Shown here: piece after piece, positions 46,051 to 53,838 of the stretch
Layout: each line of letters starts with the position of its first letter
Numbering within the stretch: the stretch's first letter is position 1
Assembly: GCF_000473065.1 (NCBI RefSeq)
Contig: NZ_AXAZ01000008.1
Location: 1 to 64,000, forward strand
DNA: 64,000 nucleotides
DNA from: Bradyrhizobium sp. WSM1743
GTDB lineage: Bacteria; Pseudomonadota; Alphaproteobacteria; Rhizobiales; Xanthobacteraceae
Direction of reading: 5' to 3'
The notes under the pieces: generated by a model
Told to the model about the DNA's origin: nothing
What the model saw: the letters and a program-made list of their open reading frames with translations, nothing else
The model's database searches: none
Translations under genes and position numbers: made by a program

Positions 46051-47451
46051 TCAGCCTGCGCGCGACGATTTGCGCTCGCCTGTGAGCGCGTTTTCCGCGG
46101 CCCGACTCATCAGCGAGGCGTAATCGTCGCCGAACAGCACCTGGCAGAAGCGGATCGCAGCCTGCACCTGCTGCTGCCGGTAGGCGCGGACCTTGTGATC
46201 GGCGGCGCGCAGCGACTGCACCAGCTGCTCGGTCGACCGTTCCACATATTGCTGGAGGTCGGAATAGGTGCGCAGCGTCACCTCGTTGATCGCAAGCTCG
46301 CTCGCATAGTTGCGGCACGTCGCGACGAAATCGATCAGCGCCACGGTTTCCTCGACCTCGGTGTTGTCGATCCGCGCGCCCGGCGGAATGTCTTTCTCGG
46401 GGCGCTGGCGCAGGATGCGGCGAACGCGGCCGGGAACGCTGTCGATCTCGGACTGCAGCGCATTGGAAATGTCGGCCCGGATCGAGGTCAACTGCTTGCC
46501 CCAGGCGGAGTCGTTGCGCAGGTCGAGCTCGGTGCGCAGGCCGCGCACGCCGTCGTGCAGCGTCTTGAGATTGCCGGCGACGTTGTCGAAATGGCCGCGC
46601 TTGATGTCCATGCGAAGGATCGCGGCAACGCAGGACAGATCGTGCAGGGCGATCGTGACGGCGACGCCGTAAGGCGTCGCCGCGACGCGGATCTCGTCGT
46701 CGGAGGCGGCAATCTTGATGGCGAGGCGGATGATCTGCCACGGCGCGGTCATCCGCTGCACGACGACCGATAAGGCGAAAGGCAGCATCTGCGGCGTCTG
46801 AAGCGCCGGAATATTGAGCGCCGAAGTCACCGAGGCGGTCTGGGAATCCCCGAAGGCCCGCAAAGTGCGCGGCAGCTTCTCGTTCAGCGTCGCGACGGCG
46901 TCCCGGACCTGGAGCACCGCACCGATCGAATAGAGGTCCTCGATCACGTTCGGCGGGCCGACACGGGCGAGCGCCCGCGACTTGTCGCCGCCGCCCGGCC
47001 CCGTCAACTCGAAGATGGCTTCCGCGGCCACCGTCTGGAGCTTCTGCGCCAGGGCTTCCACCTGCCCTGCACTGTCCGCCGGCATGCGCGACAGCGCCGC
47101 CTCGAATTCGTTCACCTTGTCCGGTGCGCCGTCACGGCCGAGCCACTGCCAGATCGGCTGCAGCGAGGAGCGGCGAATCTGGCCGACCCGGATCGGAGTG
47201 CCCGCCTCGACCAGGAACGGTTCCAATACCTGGAACAATAGCCGCGACAGATCATCCGTACGTGGCGGCGGAGCCTCGTCGGCCTCGGTCTTGCGAACGA
47301 TCTTGCGCAGCTGCTCGAGCACGAGGGTTGCCACAGCGGTGTCCTGCCCGCGCTCGAGCGCGCGCTCGAACTCCCGCATCAGCAGCGCCTGCGACTGCGG
47401 CGGGAGCTGCGCGAGATATTCCCTCAGCCGCTCGATCGATGTCTGGCTCAT
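46051..47451 (-). CDS. Conserved hypothetical protein (466 residues), function unknown
   Basis: The ATG at 47451 opens MSQTSIERLREYLAQLPPQS; the frame continues upstream to 47685 but that part lacks protein-like composition. The protein is soluble, strongly helical, with charged stretches such as ERGQDTAVATLVLEQLRKI near the front, a middle region with LNEKLPRTLRAFGDSQTASV, and a C-terminal helical part with QQQVQAAIRFCQVLFGDDYA. There is no signal peptide, no membrane segment and no motif I can assign. It lies between the cytochrome maturation operon and feuPQ. Codon use looks like its neighbours, so it is an established chromosomal gene. Confidence 0.75.
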   Translation of the reverse strand: MSQTSIERLREYLAQLPPQSQALLMREFERALERGQDTAVATLVLEQLRKIVRKTEADEAPPPRTDDLSRLLFQVLEPFLVEAGTPIRVGQIRRSSLQPIWQWLGRDGAPDKVNEFEAALSRMPADSAGQVEALAQKLQTVAAEAIFELTGPGGGDKSRALARVGPPNVIEDLYSIGAVLQVRDAVATLNEKLPRTLRAFGDSQTASVTSALNIPALQTPQMLPFALSVVVQRMTAPWQIIRLAIKIAASDDEIRVAATPYGVAVTIALHDLSCVAAILRMDIKRGHFDNVAGNLKTLHDGVRGLRTELDLRNDSAWGKQLTSIRADISNALQSEIDSVPGRVRRILRQRPEKDIPPGARIDNTEVEETVALIDFVATCRNYASELAINEVTLRTYSDLQQYVERSTEQLVQSLRAADHKVRAYRQQQVQAAIRFCQVLFGDDYASLMSRAAENALTGERKSSRAG

Positions 47452-47611
47452 GCGCCCGGGTAATGCACGGTAAAATGGCGGACAATGGGATGGGTCCGGC
47501 GCGATCATAGGAGGTCGCCACTTAAGAAGCCGTTTAGGAAGTGGGGCCGAATGCCCCCGGCTCCCTCCAGAGGGGATCGACGAGGACGAAAAACCACGTT
47601 GAAACAAATGC

Positions 47612-48988
47612 CTACAGTCCTGGAAGAACCAATTCGGCCCGCAGGCCGCCGATCGGCGCAGCGCCGAGCGATAGCCTGCCGCCATAGAGCGCGGCGAGAT
47701 CGGTCACGATCGACAAGCCCAGTCCCGATCCGGGCTTGGACTCGTCGAGCCGCTGGCCGCGCCGGGAGACCTGGGCGCGTTCGGCCTCCGACAGGCCGCG
47801 ACCGTCGTCGTCGACGATGATCCGCAGCCGAGGCCCGGCGCCGGCCTGATCCGGCGTCTCGACCAGAACCTCAATGAAGACGCGCGAGGCCGCCCATTTG
47901 CAGGCATTGTCGACGAGATTGCCGACCATCTCCTCCAGATCCTGTCGCTCGCCCCGGAACTTTGCGGATGGGTCGGCCTTGGCCTCGACCACGATGCCGC
48001 GGTCGCGATAGATCTTCTCCATGGTCCGCCGCAGCGCCTCGATGGCAGGCGCCACCTCCGTCACGGTCGCGACCACCGAGACCCGCGCCGCAATGCGCGC
48101 ACGCTCCAGATGATGGGCAACCTGGTCGCGCATCACGTCCGCCTGCTCCATCACCTTGGCGGCGAATAGATCAGACGGATGGGCGCCGGCCTCGTTGACG
48201 ATAACCGAGAGCGGCGTCTTGATCGCATGGGCGAGATTGCCGACATGGGTGCGCGCGCGCTCGACGATCTCGCGATTGGCCTCGATCAGCGCGTTGGTCT
48301 CGCGCGCCAGCGGCGCGATCTCGACCGGGAATTCCCCCTCGAGCCGTTCCGCCCGCCCGGAGCGGATGTCGGCGATCGATTCCGAGATGCGCTTGAGCGG
48401 GGCAAGACCGAAGCGGACCTGGAATACGGTCGTGAGCAGCAGCACGATTCCGAGCGCGGTGAAGGTACCGCCGAGATAGTAGTCGAAGCTTCGCGTCTCA
48501 TCGAAGATCTCGGTGTCGTCCCCGGCGACGCTGACGAGAAATTTGCCGTCGGCGCCGAGATCGACCGGCCGTTCCACCATGCGCAGATTCTGCCCTTCCG
48601 GCCCGTCGACATAAGCGAGGCGGATGCCGGCGGCGGTGAGCTCGGCGCCCTGTTCCTCCAGCTTCGGCAGCTTCTTGTCCCAGAGCGAGCGCGAGGAGCG
48701 CACCTCCGGCTTCTCGGTGTCGGTGCGGGTGATCTGCCAGTACCAGCCGGACAGCGGCAGCTCGAACAGGGGCTCGCCAAGCGACTGGAACTGGCGGTCC
48801 GGCGGCTCGTCGGGGGTCGCGACCTCCGCGATGAGCGTGCGCAGATAGAGATTGAGCCTGCGATCGAAGGCGCGCTCGGTGGCGTTCTTGTAGACCGACG
48901 ACAGCACCACGCCGGTGATGGCCAGGATCACCACGAGCCAAGCGGTCGCCGACAAGAACAGTCGGTTCGCAAGCGAGCTAGCGGCCAT
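47612..48988 (-). CDS. feuQ: FeuQ-type sensor histidine kinase
   Basis: A 458-residue PhoQ-like kinase starting MAASSLANRLFLSATAWLVV. Membrane segment 1 (about 10-33), a periplasmic sensor of about 140 residues (SGWYWQITRTD, GQNLRMVERPVDLG), membrane segment 2 (about 172-192), HAMP, then the H-box VGNLAHAIKTPLSVIVNEAG with His254. N-box NLVDNACKWA and GSGLGLSIV follow. Partner of the FeuP-type regulator upstream (94 bases between). In rhizobia FeuPQ controls genes for osmoadaptation and cyclic beta-glucan export and is needed for symbiosis; that role here is inference from similarity. Confidence 0.88.
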   Translation of the reverse strand: MAASSLANRLFLSATAWLVVILAITGVVLSSVYKNATERAFDRRLNLYLRTLIAEVATPDEPPDRQFQSLGEPLFELPLSGWYWQITRTDTEKPEVRSSRSLWDKKLPKLEEQGAELTAAGIRLAYVDGPEGQNLRMVERPVDLGADGKFLVSVAGDDTEIFDETRSFDYYLGGTFTALGIVLLLTTVFQVRFGLAPLKRISESIADIRSGRAERLEGEFPVEIAPLARETNALIEANREIVERARTHVGNLAHAIKTPLSVIVNEAGAHPSDLFAAKVMEQADVMRDQVAHHLERARIAARVSVVATVTEVAPAIEALRRTMEKIYRDRGIVVEAKADPSAKFRGERQDLEEMVGNLVDNACKWAASRVFIEVLVETPDQAGAGPRLRIIVDDDGRGLSEAERAQVSRRGQRLDESKPGSGLGLSIVTDLAALYGGRLSLGAAPIGGLRAELVLPGL

Positions 48989-49082
48989 CGGAACGGTCCC
49001 GGCAGGGGCTGGAAGTCAGGTCGTCGGACGTCATGACCGGACCAAGGGCCCTGTTCGGCCTCCCGTCAAGCCCGAGAACGCC

Positions 49083-49757
49083 TCAGGCGCCCGGCGCAGG
49101 CGGCGGGGTCAGGAGATAGCCGAGGCCGCGGACGGTCTGGATGATGTCGACGTCGAGCTTCTTGCGGATGCGGCCGACAAAGACCTCGATGGTGTTGGAA
49201 TCGCGATCGAAGTCCTGATCGTAGAGGTGCTCGACCAGCTCGGTCCGGGAAACGACGCGGCCGGAATGGTGCATCAGGTAGGCCAGAAGCCGATATTCGT
49301 GCGAGGTCATCTTGACGGGATTGCCCGACACACTGACCCGTCCGGTTCGGGTGTCGAGCGTGACCGGACCGCAGCTCAGCTCGCTCTGGGCATGGCCGGT
49401 CGAGCGGCGCAGCAGCGCGCGGATCCGCGCCAGCACCTCCTCCAGGTGGAACGGCTTTGCAACATAGTCGTCGGCGCCGGCATCGAAGCCCTGCACCTTG
49501 TCGCTCCAGCGGTCGCGTGCCGTGAGGATCAGGACCGGCATGGTGCGGCCGTTGCGGCGCCAGGCCTCCAGCACCGAGATGCCGTCCTTCTTCGGCAGGC
49601 CGATATCGAGCACCACGGCGTCATACGGCTCGTTGTCGCCGAGATAGTGCCCCTCCTCCCCGTCGAAGGCCCGGTCGACGACGTAGCCGGCGTCGGTCAG
49701 CGCCTTGGTGAGCTGGCGATTGAGATCGGGGTCGTCCTCAACAACGAGCAGGCGCAC
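49083..49757 (-). CDS. feuP: FeuP-type OmpR-family response regulator
   Basis: A GTG at 49757 preceded by GGAGAGAAGC starts MRLLVVEDDPDLNRQLTKAL; the length is 224 residues. The receiver domain has Asp51 (AVVLDIGLPKKDG) and the conserved Lys in DYVAKPFHLEEVLARI. The DNA-binding domain is a winged helix (VKMTSHEYRLLAYLMHHSGR, then TIEVFVGRIRKKL, GLGYLL), as in PhoP-type regulators. It is co-transcribed with feuQ. Confidence 0.9.
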   Translation of the reverse strand: MRLLVVEDDPDLNRQLTKALTDAGYVVDRAFDGEEGHYLGDNEPYDAVVLDIGLPKKDGISVLEAWRRNGRTMPVLILTARDRWSDKVQGFDAGADDYVAKPFHLEEVLARIRALLRRSTGHAQSELSCGPVTLDTRTGRVSVSGNPVKMTSHEYRLLAYLMHHSGRVVSRTELVEHLYDQDFDRDSNTIEVFVGRIRKKLDVDIIQTVRGLGYLLTPPPAPGA

Positions 49758-49971
49758 GCTTCTCTCCAGACATAGACCGCATGAACACCGCTCTAGATGA
49801 GCAATTCCGGCGTGAACCGAATATGAACGCCAGGAACCCGGCCGCCTTACTTTTTGGTCATATACGATTTCTCATGCACTGATGCGAGTGCGCCCGCCGC
49901 GCAGCCGGACGAGCCGGAGGCATGGCGGGCGCAATGACCGCGTGACGCGGCTAGTTGGCCGGTTCGGGCCG

Positions 49972-50127
49972 TCAGGTTCGGAAGAACACGAACCAGACGA
50001 CGGCAAGGATCAGGATCGCAAGCCCGGTGGAGATGGCGAGAAGCGCCGCCACCGAAGGCCCGGGTTCACCCTGGCGCGCCTCGGTCGGAGTTTCCACGAT
50101 CCGGTTCTGCTCTCGCGTGGTTGCCAT
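49972..50127 (-). CDS. 51-residue single-span membrane protein upstream of feuP
   Basis: On the minus strand an ATG at 50127 (inside TTGCCATGG) opens MATTREQNRIVETPTEARQG and runs to TGA at 49972-49974. The first 25 residues are polar; the rest is one membrane helix (VAALLAISTGLAILILAVVW) ending in FVFFRT. This is a tail-anchored layout. The gene is 215 bases upstream of feuP on the same strand. The FeuQ kinase of Sinorhizobium is held in check by a small exported protein, FeuN, encoded at this location; this protein has a different topology, so equivalence is only a possibility. Confidence 0.55.
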   Translation of the reverse strand: MATTREQNRIVETPTEARQGEPGPSVAALLAISTGLAILILAVVWFVFFRT

Positions 50128-50360
50128 GGTGACCTCAATCTCTGGACGTCGCCTTCGATAGCCGCGACCTCCTCGCAGCCGATGTCCCGAGCCAACGCGT
50201 GATGGGATACGATGTTCCGGCTTTTGCCCTCTCAGGCAGCAACTACGGGGCCCCCGTGTCCGGTTAACGCAGTTGCAAGATTCAGCAACCCGCCTTGCTA
50301 TGATTCGTTGTTCCCCAGTGGTATCCTGATCGTCTGTCCCCGTTGCGTTTGGAGTAGCCC

Positions 50361-51344
50361 ATGGCCCCCCGCGCCAATTGGAAGGGTTTTCTGCGTCTGT
50401 CGCTCGTGACCTGCCCGGTCGCGCTCTATCCGGCCACTTCGGATACCGAGAAGGTCTCGTTCAACCAGATCAACCGCAAGACCGGCCACCGCATCAAGTA
50501 CCTCAAGGTCGACGCCGAGACCGGCGACGAGGTGACCTCCGAGGACATCGTCAAGGGCTACAAGGTCGACACCGACACCTATATCGAGGTCACCAAGGAC
50601 GAGCTCGACGAGATCGCGCTGGACTCCACGCACACGATCGAGATCGACGAGTTCGTGCCCAAGACCGACATCGACAACCGCTACCTGATCCGCCCCTATT
50701 ATCTCGTGCCCGACGGCAAGGTCGGCCATGACGCCTATGCCGTGATCCGCGAGACCATCCGCAGCATGGACAAGGTCGCGATCGGCCGCGTGGTGCTGAC
50801 CAACCGCGAGCACATCATCGCGCTGGAGCCGCTCGAGAGCGGGCTGATGGGCACGCTGCTGCGCTACCCCTACGAGGTCCGCAGCGAAAACGAATATTTC
50901 GACGACATCCAGGACGTGAAGCTGACGAAGGACATGCTCGACCTGGCAAAACACATCGTCGAGAAGAAGTCCGGCGCGTTCGAGCCCGAGCTGTTCGAGG
51001 ATCATTACGAGACCGCGCTGATCGATCTCATCAACAAGAAGCGTAGCGGGATGCCGATCACCGCGAAGGCCGCACCGAAGACGGGCGGCAACGTCATCAA
51101 CCTGATGGACGCGCTGAAGAAGAGCCTCGCGAGCGAGAAGGAGGCGGCGCCTGCGGCGAAGGTCGCCAAGGAGATCGCCAAGGGCAAGAAGCCGAAGAAG
51201 CGCGTCGAGGGCCAGCGCGAGATGCTGCTGCCGATATCAGGCAAGGGCGGCAAGGACGCCGCGGCGAAGACCGCGCCCAAGGAGGCCACGAAGAAGGCCG
51301 ACAAGCCAGCGCGGGCTCCGGCGCGGGCGAAGAAGGCCAGCTAG
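50361..51344 (+). CDS. ku: Non-homologous end-joining protein Ku
   Basis: A 327-residue bacterial Ku, starting MAPRANWKGFLRLSLVTCPV with GGAG nine bases ahead. The core beta-barrel domain spans residues 1-260 (typical NRKTGHRIKYLKVD, YYLVPDGKVGHDAY, IGRVVLTNREHIIALEPL, LIDLINKKRSG), and the C-terminal tail is Lys/Ala-rich (about 270-327) as in other rhizobial Ku proteins, where the tail binds DNA and LigD. Ku rings bind double-strand ends and recruit the ligase LigD. No ligD is present in the window, and rhizobia carry several ku copies. Confidence 0.95.
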   Translation: MAPRANWKGFLRLSLVTCPVALYPATSDTEKVSFNQINRKTGHRIKYLKVDAETGDEVTSEDIVKGYKVDTDTYIEVTKDELDEIALDSTHTIEIDEFVPKTDIDNRYLIRPYYLVPDGKVGHDAYAVIRETIRSMDKVAIGRVVLTNREHIIALEPLESGLMGTLLRYPYEVRSENEYFDDIQDVKLTKDMLDLAKHIVEKKSGAFEPELFEDHYETALIDLINKKRSGMPITAKAAPKTGGNVINLMDALKKSLASEKEAAPAAKVAKEIAKGKKPKKRVEGQREMLLPISGKGGKDAAAKTAPKEATKKADKPARAPARAKKAS

Positions 51345-51403
51345 CAGCATCACACCCCGCGATCGCGCCGTGATGTCTCTCCTCGCCGATCGGCCGGCCT
51401 GAC

Positions 51404-51640
51404 ATGCCCTGGTCGACGGCGTTCGACGACCCCGTTCGCGTAGGCAACAAGCGCGAGCTGCTCACGCTTCAGGAGGCTGCGGACTACATCATGCAGCTGC
51501 CCGACGACGCCCAGCACGAGGCGCACTGGCAGACCGCCATCGAGACTTTGATCAATGCGGCCGAGACCGGCGGCGGCTGGGTGATGTTCGCCCGCATCGC
51601 CATGTTACGGGCGCTGAATGCGGACGGCCGGCGCGGATGA
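51404..51640 (+). CDS. Conserved hypothetical protein, 78 residues
   Basis: Starts MPWSTAFDDPVRVGNKRELL and continues TLQEAADYIMQLPDD, HWQTAIETLINAAETGG, ending MFARIAMLRALNADGRRG. The order of motifs (FDDP, L-T-L-x-x-A-x-x-Y-I, LP, W-x-A-A, ARI..ALN) is one I associate with a very common small rhizobial family of unknown function present in many copies per genome. It is cytoplasmic, alpha-helical. It lies 59 bases after ku on the same strand and might be co-transcribed with it. Confidence 0.75.
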   Translation: MPWSTAFDDPVRVGNKRELLTLQEAADYIMQLPDDAQHEAHWQTAIETLINAAETGGGWVMFARIAMLRALNADGRRG

Positions 51641-51933
51641 GCGCGATGGAGATGTCCTTGCCGGGCCCATTGACGAACAGGCTCAACAATCGGTTAAGCG
51701 GCCGCACGATCACGCCTTGACGGGCACTGCGCCCGGGCTGCCCGCCCGGGGGCTGCCGATTTGAGTCCATTTGGACGGACCGGCGGAACCTTAATTTAAT
51801 GAATGCCGTCGTATGAGCGGAGGCGCGATCGCCCGCGCTTAATTCTTTTGGCGCGCACGAACACTTATTCGATCGATTTGCAAGTCCGATCACGACGCGA
51901 CCATCCATTGGATCGGATGAACAGGAGTTGGCA

Positions 51934-52098
51934 ATGCGTCTGCTTAGGTCCTTCCTTGCCGATGAGAATGGCGCAACCGCAATCGAGTATGGCCTGATCG
52001 CCGCAGGGATCGCTCTGGCAATCGTGACCATCGTGAACAGCACGGGCAGCGCGCTGCTCAACAACAAGTTCAACTCGATCAGCTCGGCGATGAAGTAA
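51934..52098 (+). CDS. Flp/Fap-type pilin
   Basis: The ATG at 51934 follows ACAGGAG and encodes 54 residues: a short basic leader with ADENG at the prepilin peptidase site, then ATAIEYGLIAAGIALAIV, the Flp family Glu-Tyr motif and hydrophobic helix, ending with a polar tail (NKFNSISSAMK). After cleavage behind the Gly it would be the subunit of thin bundle-forming Tad pili. No tad/cpa secretion genes are in the window, so this is a detached pilin gene of the kind often found in several copies in Bradyrhizobium. It has no detectable neighbours within 250 bases on either side. Confidence 0.9.
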   Translation: MRLLRSFLADENGATAIEYGLIAAGIALAIVTIVNSTGSALLNNKFNSISSAMK

Positions 52099-52162
52099 CA
52101 GCCGGCCCTGGCCTGCGTAGCGGCGCGCCGCGCCCGCCAGCCGGGCCCAGAAGGTTGCGCAT

Positions 52163-52258
52163 TTCGCTGATGCGTGGGCCCCGGCTCTGCAGCGCACCGC
52201 CGACCGGACGATGCTTCGCATCGCCGGGCGAGCGCTGCGCTGCGTCCGGGGCATGAGA
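52163..52258. repeat. GTGCCCCGG-type intergenic repeat, copy 2 (inverted)
   Basis: GATGCGTGGGCCCCGGCTCT, GCAGCGCACC and a right end CTGCGCTGCGTCCGGGGCAT are the reverse complement of matching pieces of the copy near 20.2 kb. Between them lies GACGATGCTTCGCATCGCC, which is also seen in the 17.0 kb element. Confidence 0.7.
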
Positions 52259-52347
52259 CCGCTGTTCAACGATAGACATGGCTGCTTATCCTCGCGGCGT
52301 ATCTTGCCCGAGCTTTGCTGTCTTCTTCCGCCCTCATCTCAGCAAGG

Positions 52348-52453
52348 GCGCAGGGAAGGCCGGGCGCCGGCTGGCACCCGAAGTCCCGCGTGTGCTGGAA
52401 AATGCGCACGGGGTGGACGACAGGTGAGCCGGAACGCCCGGCCTTCCCTGCGC
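52348..52453. ncRNA. Candidate structured element: 18-bp perfect stem with 70-base loop
   Basis: GCGCAGGGAAGGCCGGGC at 52348-52365 is exactly complementary to GCCCGGCCTTCCCTGCGC at 52436-52453. The loop of 70 bases has no ORF. It could be a structured RNA, a terminator of the pilin transcript or a dispersed repeat; nothing in the sequence decides. Confidence 0.3.
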
Positions 52454-53056
52454 GGATGGTTTTAACGGTGTCCTTCGTGCTCTCCTCGGGGAGCGATGCA
52501 CTATTGCCCCCGTCGCCTTGCGGATGGCTGATGCGCGGACCCGGTTGGGTCGCCACATCACCGCAAGCCTTGACGCACAGACCCCGGGCGTCAGGACCAC
52601 ACGACTTCTCCGTCCGCGCACATCCTCATCCGCGTTCCCGACGGCTGGCGTACGCTCGCCATCGAGACCGAACAAGGAAGCTGTCAGCGCCGTGTCGTAC
52701 CGCGCCTGTCGCTGCTCACGGGATCTCCGCCCTGCACCAACATTGCGCGCCGACGCCGTCGCGGCCACCGCATCCCGGCCCGCGTCTCGTGACGGTCGCG
52801 AAACGCCCCTTGTGGCGAGCCAGGATGTTTCGGGTTGTACGGTAAAACAGAATTTCGGTCAATACGAATATCTTGCGGGCGGCGATTGACCCAGCCCTGG
52901 CGTGTTTTGCCCGTCGGGCAACGCAAGACATGGTGGCCCGGCGGCCACTTGCACCCCATTTCCGTCAACTTTAACGGCCATGTGAGTGCTGTTATTCTTC
53001 TCGGCGTGGGTCAACGAGCCATGCTGTCAATCATTGAACCAGAGCTATTTGAAGGT

Positions 53057-53482
53057 ATGGCAATGAGACGCGCGACGCTCCTGGCTCTCAGCCTCATATT
53101 GGTCGGCGTCTGCTCGCATGACGGTGCGAGAGGACAGGCTTCGATCGCCCCGCCGGTTTCGCTTGCTGCGCCCAATACATCGCTGCCGCGTGCGAACGCC
53201 GCAAATTCCAGGATCTCGCCAGCCGCGTCTGCCAGAGAGGTTTCGCCACCTGTGATCGGCGGGCTTCCGCAGGTGGCGGCTCCGGCCAGCGACTATGACG
53301 GCTTCAGCGTCATCGTCGACGATGATGCCGCGCCGAGCCAGATGAGGCCGCCTGTGCGATCACGCGCCGCAAAGGGCGCCGGGTCCAACCGGGATCCAAA
53401 TGGCCTCGACGGGCAGTCGGCAGTCGATCAGGAAGACGAGGCCTTGAAGCGAAAGCTGACGATCTGTCAGAACTGCAAATAG
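53057..53482 (+). CDS. Exported hypothetical protein
   Basis: The ATG at 53057 (MAMRRATLLALSLILVGVCS) or the next at 53063 gives 139-141 residues with a signal peptide cleaved around GARGQA; the AAGG before it fits the ribosome. The mature part is low-complexity, Ala/Pro/Ser-rich, with SDYDGFSVIVDDDAAPSQ in the middle and LKRKLTICQNCK at the end, where a CxxC pair closes the protein. No domain recognised. A frameshifted second exported gene follows after 11 bases. Confidence 0.6.
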   Translation: MAMRRATLLALSLILVGVCSHDGARGQASIAPPVSLAAPNTSLPRANAANSRISPAASAREVSPPVIGGLPQVAAPASDYDGFSVIVDDDAAPSQMRPPVRSRAAKGAGSNRDPNGLDGQSAVDQEDEALKRKLTICQNCK

Positions 53483-53493
53483 GAAGCTGCGGG

Positions 53494-53711
53494 GTGGTCA
53501 AGTTGAGAGCCGCAATCATATTGCTGTTTGCGACCACAGCTTGGCCGGTGTCAGCGCACGCCCAGCAGAACGAAACTTGCAGCACGTCGTTTCCGATCTG
53601 AAGGCCTGTGTCCGCACGTATTCACCCATGGCGCAGGCGGACGTCGGGGCGGTCGCTCCGGATTTGTTTCGAGCTGCCACTGGCGATAAATGGGCTGCCT
53701 CGACCAGATGA
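53494..53711 (+). pseudogene. Frameshifted small exported protein
   Basis: A GTG at 53494 opens VVKLRAAIILLFATTAWPVS and AHAQQ (signal peptide), but the frame ends at TGA after only 35 residues. From 53568 the frame shifted by one base continues sensibly as ERNLQHVVSDLKACVRTYS, then PMAQADVGAVAPDLFRAAT and GDKWAASTR to a stop at 53709-53711. The two halves join at the CAGAACGAAA stretch around 53565-53570, where one base seems lost. The intact protein would be about 72 residues, exported. Confidence 0.55.
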
Positions 53712-53838
53712 GTCGAAGCGGTCCTGCATGGCTGACCTACACGCATAGACAACGAGCTGCGCTTTACCATTCACCCATTTCCTGATCCTCTCTCCTCCAA
53801 TCAGCCGGGACCAACCGGCCTGCCCAGGGAGAAACGCC

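Larger units (their letters stand above)
52099..53056. other. Gene-free stretch of about 950 bases with repeats and a long stem
   Basis: No reading frame here has protein-like composition on either strand. The left part (to about 52260) holds the second copy of the GTGCCCCGG-type repeat. From about 52300 to 52935 the sequence resembles conserved non-coding DNA that I believe recurs in other Bradyrhizobium genomes, and it contains an 18-base perfect stem (52348-52365 with 52436-52453). Confidence 0.5.

Noticed and set aside
51647..51721. 24-codon reading frame after the 78-residue gene
   Set aside because: No ribosome-binding site and no recognisable pattern; could be chance.
51780..51820. 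EcfG-type promoter (GGAAC-N17-CGTC) ahead of the Flp pilin
   Set aside because: The -10 box is CGTC, not CGTT, and it lies over 100 bases from the gene; too weak to list.
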